64,000 bases of DNA. Origin: Shewanella amazonensis SB2B. GTDB taxonomy: Bacteria; Pseudomonadota; Gammaproteobacteria; Enterobacterales; Shewanellaceae. Positions 48,790 to 57,907 of the stretch are shown one piece after another (within the stretch, counting starts at the first letter, position 1; every line of letters begins with the position of its first letter). A program made the translations under genes and the position numbers. The stretch lies in assembly GCF_000015245.1 (NCBI RefSeq), contig NC_008700.1, positions 1,556,001 to 1,620,000 of the forward strand, given 5' to 3'. A model generated the notes under the pieces. It did no database searches and was not told the DNA's origin. It was given only the letters and a program-made list of their open reading frames with translations.

Positions 48790-51255
48790 ATGAAGTCAGC
48801 GTTTAAGTTATGGTTGGCCACCTTCCTCTCGTTTTTATTAATAGCCTGCGGGGGCGGTGGTTCGATTTCAGATACAGGGGGAGGGGATGGTGGTACGCCT
48901 CCAACAGACACAATTACGGTCACAGCTGCTATAACATTTAGCTCTTCCAACAGCACCATTGGCATAGATACTCCGGCCACAGTGACAGCAAATGTTAAAG
49001 GATCGCTTTCTGGTGCAAAAGCTGGAAAATTGGTCACCTTTAAACTGAATAACGCATCTTTAGGCACTTTTACCCCATCCACAGGAACAGCCCTGACCGA
49101 TGCAGAGGGTAATGCCACTATTACGCTGAGTACGGCAGATATTGCCGGAGCAGGAACAGTCACTGCGAGTGTCGACACCGGTGAGTCCAGCGACCCTGTT
49201 GGTTTTACCATGAAAGGTGACGGCGGAAGCTCAACCGGTGGTGAAGCCCAGGTGAGCTTGACGCTTACCGATGCAGATGGTGCCCCAACCGATACCATTT
49301 CGAGCACCAAGCCCGGCAAGTTGGTTGCCACTGTTTCAGGTATTTCCAAGACAGTCATTGTTACATTCAACTCTTCCCTTGGCGATTTGCCGATTAAAAC
49401 CGCGATTACAGATGCAAACGGCAAGGCCAGTGTCGATATTTATGCAGGCAGTCAACCTGGTGCTGCCGAGGCTACAGCGACTCTTTCAACCGGTGAAAGC
49501 GGCCAGAAAGTGTTTGTGATTGGCGCCAGCAATGTGCTGATGGGAACTGCTGAAGGCGACTTTGTTGCGGGTAAGGCCTCTGTGAGCGCCAGTGCTATTT
49601 CTGCAGGCGGTACTGCGACGGTTTCTGTCAAGCTTCAAGATGACCAGGGTATCCTCTTTACCGAACCTGTCAGTGTCAGCTTCTCGTCAACCTGTGCGAC
49701 CAAGGGGCAAGCTGAGCTAAGTAGCCCAATTACTGCCGTTGGTGGTATCGCGACCAGCACTTATTTGGCTAAAGGTTGTGTGGGTGATGACAATATCAGT
49801 GTCTCAGCAGATGTAGGTGGCAAGAACCTGTCAGCGACTGGCACATTGAATGTGCTTGCAGCAGATGCTGGCAGTATTGTCTTTGTCGGAGCAACTCCTG
49901 AAAATATCAGTATCAAGGGCACGGGTGGTGATGAGTCATCCACTGTGAAGTTCAAGGTACTAGATACCAATGGCAACCCGGTGGCCAACAAGGCTGTGTC
50001 TTTCACGTTAAACACCTCCGTGGGGGGCCTGACGCTAAGCCCAGCCACAGCCACTACCAATAGCCAGGGCATTGCCCAAACAGTGGTAACTTCCGGTGCA
50101 GTGGCAACTACGGTGCGAGTTACTGCATCGATTGACGGCACCAACCCGGTTATTTCGAGCCAATCCAGCGTGCTGGTGATTTCTACCGGTAAGCCCGATC
50201 AGGACAGCTTCTCTTTATCTGCCGAAGTATTGAATGCTGAAGGCTGGGATATTGATGGCACCGAAGTGAAGGTGACAGCGCGTCTTGCGGATGCCTTTAA
50301 CAACCCAGTGCCAGATGGAACGGCGGTTTATTTCACCACTGAAGGTGGTTCAATAGACCCGTCCTGTACCACTGCTAATGGAGCCTGTACTGTCGTATGG
50401 CGCAGTCAAAATGCCAGGCCTGGCGGCGTGACGCTTATCGACGGTTCGGGCGCCATGGTTCGTAACCCAACGCCTGTGTTGGTAGAAGATGGTGGTCGCT
50501 ATTACGGCTTCTATGGCCAGAAGTTTGGCGGCCGCGCAACCATTACCGCCACCGCTGTAGGTGAAGAGTCCTTCCCTGATACCAACGGTAACGGCCGATT
50601 TGATGCTGCGGAAATGGATGCCTTCTTAAATGGAACCGATGTTAGCGGCGACAGCTACGATTTGGCTGATGCCTTTGTCGACCATAACGAAGATGGCATA
50701 TTCAACCCTCAGCAAGCGGGTGGTCAAACCGGTGGCGAAAATGAAGAGCTCGTTGATTTTGACGAAGACGGGCAATTTGATGCTGCAGATAGCAAATACA
50801 ATGGCGTGCTGTGCTCAGTGCCTGCCCATGCCGGCTGCGCAAGTGTCGATGCTCAGTCACTCTTCGTCAGACGCAGTCTGGTGCTGGTGATGTCAGGCAG
50901 TGAGGCTTTTGCGACTGCAGCAGACGATGTGGTGATTGACGACCGTGATGGTGTGTCAACCGGCGGCAGCATCGACATTAACGGTAAATCGACTGCGTCT
51001 GTGGTCTTTGCCATCTCTGATTTGCACAATCAGCAGATGCCTGCAGGAACTAAAGTTCAATTCGCTACATCGACGGGTTCGATTGCCAGTACCGCCAGCT
51101 ACACCTGGCCCAGCAGTAACTACAATGGTGCGAGACAATTCTCCGTGACCGTGAAGGGGGCAGACCAACCTGAGAGCGGCGTGTTCTCTGTGACTGTTAC
51201 CACCCCAGGCGGTACGGCCACCGAGGTACTGACAGTCCCTGTAAACATCTATTGA
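48790..51255 (+). CDS. Large Ig-like (Big-1) domain lipoprotein
   Basis: An 821-residue exported lipoprotein. A signal with lipobox LLIAC puts the lipidated Cys at residue 20, followed by a Gly/Ser linker. Then come repeated Big-1/invasin-type beta-sandwich domains with the pattern KLVTFKLNN..LGTFTPSTGTALTDAEGNATITL, at roughly 42-135, 150-240, 250-350, 365-460 and 480-590. At about 597-668 there are three EF-hand/dockerin-like loops (DTNGNGRFDAAEMD, DHNEDGIFN, DFDEDGQFDAADS) that should bind calcium. A last sandwich ends at 821. It is probably an outer-membrane surface or adhesion-type protein; the partner is unknown. Confidence 0.88.
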   Translation: MKSAFKLWLATFLSFLLIACGGGGSISDTGGGDGGTPPTDTITVTAAITFSSSNSTIGIDTPATVTANVKGSLSGAKAGKLVTFKLNNASLGTFTPSTGTALTDAEGNATITLSTADIAGAGTVTASVDTGESSDPVGFTMKGDGGSSTGGEAQVSLTLTDADGAPTDTISSTKPGKLVATVSGISKTVIVTFNSSLGDLPIKTAITDANGKASVDIYAGSQPGAAEATATLSTGESGQKVFVIGASNVLMGTAEGDFVAGKASVSASAISAGGTATVSVKLQDDQGILFTEPVSVSFSSTCATKGQAELSSPITAVGGIATSTYLAKGCVGDDNISVSADVGGKNLSATGTLNVLAADAGSIVFVGATPENISIKGTGGDESSTVKFKVLDTNGNPVANKAVSFTLNTSVGGLTLSPATATTNSQGIAQTVVTSGAVATTVRVTASIDGTNPVISSQSSVLVISTGKPDQDSFSLSAEVLNAEGWDIDGTEVKVTARLADAFNNPVPDGTAVYFTTEGGSIDPSCTTANGACTVVWRSQNARPGGVTLIDGSGAMVRNPTPVLVEDGGRYYGFYGQKFGGRATITATAVGEESFPDTNGNGRFDAAEMDAFLNGTDVSGDSYDLADAFVDHNEDGIFNPQQAGGQTGGENEELVDFDEDGQFDAADSKYNGVLCSVPAHAGCASVDAQSLFVRRSLVLVMSGSEAFATAADDVVIDDRDGVSTGGSIDINGKSTASVVFAISDLHNQQMPAGTKVQFATSTGSIASTASYTWPSSNYNGARQFSVTVKGADQPESGVFSVTVTTPGGTATEVLTVPVNIY

Positions 51256-51282
51256 TTTAGAGTTCACAATTCAAAAATACGA

Positions 51283-51316
51283 AAAGGCCACTTCTAAGAG
51301 TGGCCTTTCTTTTTAT
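51283..51316 (+). terminator. Intrinsic terminator after the Ig-like lipoprotein
   Basis: AAAGGCCACT / AGTGGCCTTT with loop TCTAAG, followed by CTTTTT. Confidence 0.9.
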
Positions 51317-51443
51317 TGATTCACAAACATCTGCAGAGGCTTTGGGGACTTTTGAGCACAAATCTGAGCCAGTGCACTTGATGGTCTTAGTGCTTACTGA
51401 TTAACAGCCTGTGTGAGTTCATAAATGAGAAAAGAGATGTGAT

Positions 51444-51468
51444 AAAAAAGCCGCTTCTGCAGCGGCTT
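51444..51468 (-). terminator. Intrinsic terminator after astB
   Basis: On the minus strand, AGCCGCT / AGCGGCT around GCAGA, followed by TTTTT. Confidence 0.85.
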
Positions 51469-51495
51469 CTGTGGGGCATTCAGCCAAAATCTGTA

Positions 51496-52830
51496 TTAAC
51501 GTTGGAATTGATACACGCTGCCAAGTTTCATGATTTGCGTCAGCTCATCCAGTGCAGTCCGTGATTCCATCAATAGCTGCGGGTCAGCCAAATCCTGAGT
51601 ACTCAGACGGTCGCGATAATGTTTATCGACCCACTGATTCAGACGGGCAAAGAGCGCATCGTTCATCATTACCTGTGGGTTCACTGCCGCCAGTTCGGTC
51701 TCATTCATGGCTACCCGCAGGCGCAGGCATGCAGGACCACCGCCATTTTGCATGCTTTGCTTCACATCAAAATAATGTACCGCCTTAATGGGCGTATTCA
51801 GAGTGACCAGCTCATTAAGATAAGCATGGACTGCTGGATTTTCCTGGCAATCGGTAGGGGCTATGATAGCCATGTTACCGTCACTCAGGGTAATTATCTG
51901 CGTGTTGAAGAGATAGCTCTTTACTGCATCCTGTACACTCACCTTGGCAGTGGGAACTTCGATAAAATACATGTTGCCATGCATTTTTTTATCGATTTCA
52001 GCGAGTTTCGCCTGGGTCTCCAAAAAAGCCTGCTCATGGTAAAAGAGCACATTTTGGTTACCCACTGCAATCACATCGTTGTGAAAGACGCCCTGGTCGA
52101 TAACATCGGGATTCTGCTGCATGTAGACGGTGCGATCATCACTGAGCTGATGCAATCTGGCAACGGCCTGCGAGGCTTCCAGCGTTTGCCTGGCTGGATA
52201 TTTTACTGGCGCCGGACGGGATAGGTCGGCAACGCTGCGACCATAGACAAAGACTTCAACGCCAGCCTGGCCATAATCATGACACAGGCGGGTATGGTTG
52301 GCAGCGCCTTCATCACCAAAATGTGGGTGCTCGGGTAGATGTTGGTGATGAGCAAAATACCGCTCATCGGTAAAAATGGCTTTCAATATATTACCTGTGG
52401 TGACAGGCTCAATGCTGCGATGCAGTTTGTCTACCAGGTTTGCTGGTGTGAAATGGAGCTTTCCATCGTCACTGTCAGCACTCGGAGAAACTGTCGCCGC
52501 GTTGGCGGTCCACATACTGGACGCGCTGGCGCAGGCTTGCAGCAGCACAGGTGAGGCCTTTGCTGCCTGAGAGAGCACATCGGCGTCAGAGCCCGTGAAT
52601 CCCACTCTGCGCAGTGTATGAATATCCGGGCGCTCCTGTGGGGCCAACATACCTTGCACCATGCCCATATCGGCTAATGCCTTGGCTTTTTTCAGGCCTT
52701 GCTTGGCAGCGTCTTTGGGGTTTGAAACTTGGGCGGCATTGCTTTGGGAGGCGACATTACCAAAAGACAGACCGGCATAATTGTGGGTAGGGCCAACCAG
52801 TCCATCAAAGTTTGCTTCAAAGTGCTTCAT
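51496..52830 (-). CDS. astB: N-succinylarginine dihydrolase
   Basis: A 444-residue enzyme of the arginine succinyltransferase pathway, splitting N-succinylarginine into succinylornithine, ammonia and CO2. The start EANFDGLVGPTHNYAGLS and GNVASQSN are diagnostic, and the catalytic Cys lies in NGGGPACLRLRVAMNE. The length is standard. It is alone here, while the remaining ast genes are not in the window, so the pathway is split in this genome. Confidence 0.96.
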   Translation of the reverse strand: MKHFEANFDGLVGPTHNYAGLSFGNVASQSNAAQVSNPKDAAKQGLKKAKALADMGMVQGMLAPQERPDIHTLRRVGFTGSDADVLSQAAKASPVLLQACASASSMWTANAATVSPSADSDDGKLHFTPANLVDKLHRSIEPVTTGNILKAIFTDERYFAHHQHLPEHPHFGDEGAANHTRLCHDYGQAGVEVFVYGRSVADLSRPAPVKYPARQTLEASQAVARLHQLSDDRTVYMQQNPDVIDQGVFHNDVIAVGNQNVLFYHEQAFLETQAKLAEIDKKMHGNMYFIEVPTAKVSVQDAVKSYLFNTQIITLSDGNMAIIAPTDCQENPAVHAYLNELVTLNTPIKAVHYFDVKQSMQNGGGPACLRLRVAMNETELAAVNPQVMMNDALFARLNQWVDKHYRDRLSTQDLADPQLLMESRTALDELTQIMKLGSVYQFQR

Positions 52831-53166
52831 TGCTTGTCCTCAGTGGGGCTCGAGCTTGGTTCTTGTTTCGATTTTTTTTGTGATGAAGGCCTCAGTATAC
52901 TGGGACAATCCTGCTTCACAAGTTGCCCAAAGACAGCAAAAGTCGTGACAATTGCCAGATTTGCATAACTATTGCTTGCTTGCTGGCGGAATATGAAATA
53001 TTAGTTTTTAATTACGCAAAGTTATTTTTAAACATTTTTTTCATTATTGATTAAAAAGTGACTCGCTGGTCCTGATATCTGAGGGAAGCGCTTGAAACTG
53101 CCGTTTCAACCCTCTATATATGGGGCCAATTTCTACCTTCTCGAGAATTTTGGCGCAAATTAAGCT
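52831..53166. other. Divergent intergenic region astB-topA (336 bases)
   Basis: The region is AT-rich in its middle (about 52980-53060) and holds promoters for astB (leftward) and topA (rightward). A sigma-32-like promoter is noted separately. I could not identify a convincing ArgR box or other operator; no gene seen. Confidence 0.5.
53091..53117 (+). promoter_or_regulatory. Possible sigma-32 promoter of topA
   Basis: CTTGAAA (53091-53097), then 12 bases, then CCCTCTAT (53110-53117), resembling the heat-shock consensus. The segment is also an inverted repeat TTGAAAC-TGCC-GTTTCAA. E. coli topA is known to have a sigma-32 promoter. The -10 is imperfect. Confidence 0.45.
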
Positions 53167-55785
53167 ATGGGTAAATCGCTCGTTATTGTCGAATCGCCGG
53201 CGAAAGCCAAGACCATCAACAAGTATCTTGGTAAAGAATTTATTGTGAAATCGAGTGTTGGCCACATTCGTGATCTGCCAACCTCGTCTGCCGCCGAAGG
53301 CAAAGCCAGCACCAAGTCAGCTGCCGAAGTTCGCAAGATGAATCCTGAAGAAAAGGCCAAATACAAGGCTCAAAAGGACAAGCAAGCCTTGGTTGCCCGA
53401 ATGGGTGTTGACCCCGAACATGGATGGCAAGCCAACTACCAGGTACTCCCCGGTAAAGAGAAGGTGGTCAAAGAACTGCAATCTCTCGCCAGCAGCGCTG
53501 ACCAAATCTATCTCGCAACCGACTTGGATAGAGAAGGGGAGGCCATTGCCTGGCATTTGCAGGAAGTGATAGGCGGCGACGAGTCAAGATATAAGCGCGT
53601 GGTATTTAACGAAATTACCAAAGGCGCTATTCAGGAGGCCTTTAGCCGTCCCACTGATTTGAACACCAATATGGTTAACGCCCAGCAAGCTCGCCGGTTC
53701 CTAGACCGGGTAGTGGGCTTTATGGTATCGCCTTTGCTGTGGAAAAAAGTGGCCCGGGGCTTGTCTGCTGGTCGCGTGCAATCGGTTGCAGTGCGGTTGG
53801 TGGTTGAGCGTGAAGCTGAAATCAAGGCTTTCGTGCCGGAAGAGTTTTGGGATGTTCATGCTACCCTGAGTACACCCGCGGCGGCTGAGTTGGTGATGGA
53901 GGTCAGTCGCTATCGGAATGAGGCTTTTGAACCTGTTACTCAATCAGAGGCCATGGCGGCGGTTAATGCGCTTGAAAAAGCGGCTTTCACCGTCACTGAC
54001 CGTGAGGACAAGGCTACCTCCAGTAAACCAAGCGCTCCCTTTATTACCTCCACCCTGCAACAGGCGGCGAGCACCCGTTTGGGCTTTGGGGTGAAGAAGA
54101 CCATGATGCTGGCCCAAAGGCTCTACGAAGCGGGTCACATCACCTATATGCGTACTGACTCAACCAATTTGAGCCAGGAAGCGCTTGAAAATGTGCGAGC
54201 GCACATTGAAAAGGAATTTGGCAGTAAGTACTTACCCGAGTCTCCTATTCGTTACGGCAGTAAAGAGGGTGCACAAGAGGCTCACGAAGCCATACGTCCT
54301 TCAAACGTTAAGGTAGAGTCGGCAACCCTGATCGATATGGAAAGGGACGCGCAGCGGCTCTATGAGCTGATTTGGCGGCAATTTGTGGCCTGTCAGATGA
54401 CGCCTGCCGTTTACGATGCGACCCGGATAACTGCCAAAGCCGGCGATTATGAGCTCAAGGCAAGCGGCCGTATTCTCAAATTTGATGGTTGGACCCGTGT
54501 ACAACCTGCACTGAAGAAAAAGAACGAAGAAGATAATACCCTGCCGGATGTGCAGGTGGGGGATATGCTCTCGCTTAAGGCACTGGATCCCAAGCAGCAC
54601 TTCACCAAGCCCCCAGCGCGCTACAGCGAAGCCTCACTGGTTAAAGAGCTCGAAAAGCGCGGTATTGGCCGTCCATCAACCTACGCAGCCATCATCTCGA
54701 CCATTCAGGACCGTGGCTACGTGAAGGTGGAAAACCGCCGTTTCTACGCCGAAAAAATGGGTGAGATTGTCACCGAGCGTTTGGTCGAAAGCTTCAGCGA
54801 GCTGATGAACTACGACTTTACGGCGGGAATGGAACAGACCCTGGACGATGTTGCCAAGGGCGACAAAGACTGGAAAGGCGTGCTGGACGGTTTTTACAGC
54901 GGTTTTACTGCCAAGCTGGAGAAAGCCGAGGCTGAACCCGATGCTGGCGGTATGCGCCCCAATCAAATGGTGCTGACGGATATCCCCTGTCCTACCTGTG
55001 GCCGCCAAATGGGGATCCGTACCGGCACCACAGGTGTGTTCCTGGGCTGTTCAGGTTATGCCTTGCCCCCCAAAGAGCGTTGTAAGACGACCCTGAATCT
55101 GACGCCGGGTGAAGAAGCCATCAGCGACAGCAGTGAAGATGCCGAGACCGATGCGCTCAGAGCCATGCACCGCTGTGGCAAGTGCGGTATGGCCATGGAC
55201 TCCTACTTGCTGGACGAAACCCGAAAACTTCACGTGTGCGGTAATAACCCCGAGTGTGACGGTTATGAGGTCGAAAAAGGCGCATTTAAGCTTAAAGGCT
55301 ATGAAGGCCCTATTATCGAGTGCGACCGCTGTGGCAGTGATATGGAGCTGAAAAACGGCCGATTTGGCAAGTATTTCGGCTGTACCAATGAGAGCTGTAA
55401 AAATACCCGTAAGCTCCTTAAAAATGGTGAAGCTGCGCCACCGAAGGAGGATCCTATCCATCTTCCTGAGCTGAAATGTACCAAGTCTGACGCCTATTTT
55501 GTGCTCAGAGACGGCGCTGCCGGGATCTTCCTTGCGGCCAGTACTTTCCCACGCTCACGGGAAACCCGCGCGCCTTTGGTGGAAGAACTGAAGAAATACC
55601 GTGAAGCCCTGTGGCCCAAGTACCAGTATCTGGCCGATGCGCCTGTTGAGGATGCCGAGGGTAACAAGGCGCTGGTGAAATTCAGCCGTAAGACCAAGGA
55701 GCAATATGTGGCCACTGAAGTCAATGGTAAGGCCACCGGGTGGAGCGCTCACTTCAAAGACGGCAAATGGGTTGAGTCCAAGTAA
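53167..55785 (+). CDS. topA: DNA topoisomerase I
   Basis: An 872-residue type IA topoisomerase that relaxes negative supercoils. The Toprim domain begins GKSLVIVESPAKAKTINKYL, the acidic triad lies in LATDLDREGEAIAWHL, and the active-site Tyr is in ITYMRTDSTNLS. The C-terminal part carries three four-Cys zinc fingers (CPTCGRQMG, CGKCGMAMD, CDRCGSDME) and a final ribbon domain. The length is near the E. coli enzyme (865). Confidence 0.98.
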   Translation: MGKSLVIVESPAKAKTINKYLGKEFIVKSSVGHIRDLPTSSAAEGKASTKSAAEVRKMNPEEKAKYKAQKDKQALVARMGVDPEHGWQANYQVLPGKEKVVKELQSLASSADQIYLATDLDREGEAIAWHLQEVIGGDESRYKRVVFNEITKGAIQEAFSRPTDLNTNMVNAQQARRFLDRVVGFMVSPLLWKKVARGLSAGRVQSVAVRLVVEREAEIKAFVPEEFWDVHATLSTPAAAELVMEVSRYRNEAFEPVTQSEAMAAVNALEKAAFTVTDREDKATSSKPSAPFITSTLQQAASTRLGFGVKKTMMLAQRLYEAGHITYMRTDSTNLSQEALENVRAHIEKEFGSKYLPESPIRYGSKEGAQEAHEAIRPSNVKVESATLIDMERDAQRLYELIWRQFVACQMTPAVYDATRITAKAGDYELKASGRILKFDGWTRVQPALKKKNEEDNTLPDVQVGDMLSLKALDPKQHFTKPPARYSEASLVKELEKRGIGRPSTYAAIISTIQDRGYVKVENRRFYAEKMGEIVTERLVESFSELMNYDFTAGMEQTLDDVAKGDKDWKGVLDGFYSGFTAKLEKAEAEPDAGGMRPNQMVLTDIPCPTCGRQMGIRTGTTGVFLGCSGYALPPKERCKTTLNLTPGEEAISDSSEDAETDALRAMHRCGKCGMAMDSYLLDETRKLHVCGNNPECDGYEVEKGAFKLKGYEGPIIECDRCGSDMELKNGRFGKYFGCTNESCKNTRKLLKNGEAAPPKEDPIHLPELKCTKSDAYFVLRDGAAGIFLAASTFPRSRETRAPLVEELKKYREALWPKYQYLADAPVEDAEGNKALVKFSRKTKEQYVATEVNGKATGWSAHFKDGKWVESK

Positions 55786-55823
55786 GATGTTTTACCGGCC
55801 AACCCTTCTCAGGTTGGCCATAT

Positions 55824-55855
55824 AAAAAAATCCCCGCAATGCGGGGATTTTTTTA
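55824..55855 (+). terminator. Intrinsic terminator after topA
   Basis: AAAAAAATCCCCGC / GCGGGGATTTTTTT with a short loop; near-symmetric A- and T-runs suggest it works in both directions. Confidence 0.92.
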
Positions 55856-55883
55856 TGTGGGAGGGATGTAATCAATGATGGCG

Positions 55884-56657
55884 TTACCATTTCTTTTTGG
55901 GTTGGAACAGCATATCCAAATCGTCACCTTCCTTGCGGGAGCTGGGCGCGCTTGGCTGGGACAGCTTCTGGGCGCCCATGATTTCATCAAGCAACTGTTT
56001 GGCTTCATCCACTTTTCGACCAATAAAAGGATCGTTCGGGGTCTGTGCCTTAATCGCGTGCAGGGTTGATAGCGCCTTGGTCACCATTTGCTTGGCAGAG
56101 CCATACTGTTTCATGTAACAGGCCGCCCTTGCGCGCGAAATCATGGACTCGACGTTGATACGCAATTGCAGACTGTCTACCCGGGCCTCTTCATCGGCAA
56201 AAATCATGGGGTCTACTTTGCCTTTATTGTGCTCGGCTCTCAGTATGGCTTTAAGTTTTTTGAGGGTTTGCACAATCACCAGAATTTGCTTGTCGTTATC
56301 CGGTAAGCGAAAGCTTTCAACAGGTGGTACATTCACGGCGCCTTTCATGCCTTCGATTTGGCTTTGAACATCAATTAATCGACGTTGGTAATCGGACTTG
56401 GGTTGCCCCGTGCTCAGATCGACTGCCACCGCCAGGGCTTCCTGGATGCGTCGATAAAGCACCATGACGACATGGGTGCTGCAGGGAAACATACCTGTGT
56501 TGGAAAGTACGCCTTCGGTCTCATCGATAATCGCCCGTTGTCGTGCAACTTCTGTACGCCGCTCGGCCTCTGCACGTTCCTTTTGCTGCTGAACGACGTT
56601 GACTCCAATAATGAGCAGCAACAAGGCCCCACAGGCGAGCAGGATCATTAATAACAT
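55884..56657 (-). CDS. Hypothetical membrane-anchored coiled-coil protein
   Basis: A 257-residue protein with one N-terminal hydrophobic helix (LLMILLACGALLLLIIGV) acting as anchor, then a Gln/Glu/Arg-rich coiled coil (about 22-45) and a helical cytoplasmic or periplasmic domain with Cys59 and Cys174. The Ser/Lys-rich tail ends DMLFQPKKKW. No known domain is recognised. It lies between topA and cysB, convergent with topA, and has a weak ribosome site, so the start is uncertain. Confidence 0.75.
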   Translation of the reverse strand: MLLMILLACGALLLLIIGVNVVQQQKERAEAERRTEVARQRAIIDETEGVLSNTGMFPCSTHVVMVLYRRIQEALAVAVDLSTGQPKSDYQRRLIDVQSQIEGMKGAVNVPPVESFRLPDNDKQILVIVQTLKKLKAILRAEHNKGKVDPMIFADEEARVDSLQLRINVESMISRARAACYMKQYGSAKQMVTKALSTLHAIKAQTPNDPFIGRKVDEAKQLLDEIMGAQKLSQPSAPSSRKEGDDLDMLFQPKKKW

Positions 56658-56875
56658 AGGTCGTCCATTATTGTTACAATTCAGCCAATGCTACAATAAA
56701 TCAATAAACTAGCATAGATATCTTAGCGCAGCTTGGGGGACATGTCGCTCAAATTGGGCGAATGGGTTTTGTTATTCCTGTTTGATTTAATTTAATCGGT
56801 GTACTATAACCCATGATTATAGATAGCCAGCTTAAGATTAGCCTCCCACCCCTTGGGAGTGGCTAAGGAAGTGAG

Positions 56876-57850
56876 ATGAAACTTCAACAACTCAGATACA
56901 TTGCCGAAGTGGTTAACCACAACCTGAACGTGTCCGCCACGGCAGAAAACCTCTACACGTCCCAGCCGGGGATCAGCAAACAGGTTCGTATGCTCGAAGA
57001 TGAGCTGGGCATCCAAATTTTTGGACGCAGTGGCAAGCATTTAACCCACGTAACACCGGCTGGTGAGCAAGTGATTGCCATCGCCAACGATATTCTGGGC
57101 AAAGTTGAAAGTATCAAAAAAGTCGCAGAAGAGTACACCAAGCCGGATCAGGGTGAGTTGAATATTGCCACTACCGATACCCAGGCAAGGTACGCGCTGC
57201 CGCACATCATCAAGGGCTTTATCAAACGCTATCCCAAGGTGAACTTGCACATGCATCAGGGTACGCCAACACAGATTAGTGAGTTGGCTGCCCGTGGCGA
57301 AGCGGACTTTGCCATCGCCACTGAAGCCATGCATCTTTATTCGGATCTCATCATGCTCCCTTGCTACCACTGGAATCGCTCCATCGTGGTAACCCGGGAT
57401 CATCCCCTTGCCGGGCGCAGTCAAATCAGCATCGAAGAGTTGGCCCGTTATCCACTGGTGACCTACGTGTTCGGTTTTGACCGTGCATCAGAGATTGAAC
57501 GGGCGTTCAATCGCGCGGGACTTGAGCCAAGGCTGGTCTTTTCTGCCACCAGTGCCGATGTGCTCAAGACCTATGTTCGCTTGGGACTGGGTGTTGGGGT
57601 GCTGGCGTCCATGGCCATTGACCCCAATATTGACCGGGACCTGGTGGCCATCGATGCCAGCCATCTGTTTGCCCATTCCACCACCAAGATTGGCTTTCGA
57701 AAGGGCAGTTTCCTCAGAAGCTATATGTATGACTTTATCGAGCTTTTTGCACCTCACCTTACCCGTGACGTGGTTGAGAAAGCCGTCGCGCTGCGCGATC
57801 CCATACTCATTGAAGAGATGTTTGCCGACAGAGAGTTACCAATCCGCTGA
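56876..57850 (+). CDS. cysB: LysR-family cysteine regulon regulator CysB
   Basis: A 324-residue activator, the same length as E. coli CysB. The N-terminal HTH begins KLQQLRYIAEVVNHNLNVSA with TSQPGISKQVRMLEDELG. The effector domain binds N-acetylserine. It contains the family TTDTQARYALPHIIKGF and the C-terminal LFAPHLTRDVVEKAV. It activates sulfate assimilation and cysteine genes, and its inducer derives from the product of cysE in the same window. Confidence 0.96.
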   Translation: MKLQQLRYIAEVVNHNLNVSATAENLYTSQPGISKQVRMLEDELGIQIFGRSGKHLTHVTPAGEQVIAIANDILGKVESIKKVAEEYTKPDQGELNIATTDTQARYALPHIIKGFIKRYPKVNLHMHQGTPTQISELAARGEADFAIATEAMHLYSDLIMLPCYHWNRSIVVTRDHPLAGRSQISIEELARYPLVTYVFGFDRASEIERAFNRAGLEPRLVFSATSADVLKTYVRLGLGVGVLASMAIDPNIDRDLVAIDASHLFAHSTTKIGFRKGSFLRSYMYDFIELFAPHLTRDVVEKAVALRDPILIEEMFADRELPIR

Positions 57851-57867
57851 GTTGGCTTGCGCCCATA

Positions 57868-57896
57868 AAAAATCCCGCACCAAGCGGGATTTTTTA
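57868..57896 (+). terminator. Intrinsic terminator after cysB
   Basis: AAAAATCCCGC / GCGGGATTTTT with loop ACCAA; probably bidirectional, ending sdaA as well. Confidence 0.9.
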
Positions 57897-57907
57897 TGGA
57901 GTGAGAA

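Noticed and set aside
48732..49424. Minus-strand 230-codon frame
   Set aside because: Antisense to the N-terminal part of the Ig-like lipoprotein; Val/Pro/Ser repeats mirror the Thr/Gly-rich sense strand.
52831..53166. ArgR box before astB
   Set aside because: No convincing TGAAT-like palindrome could be placed.
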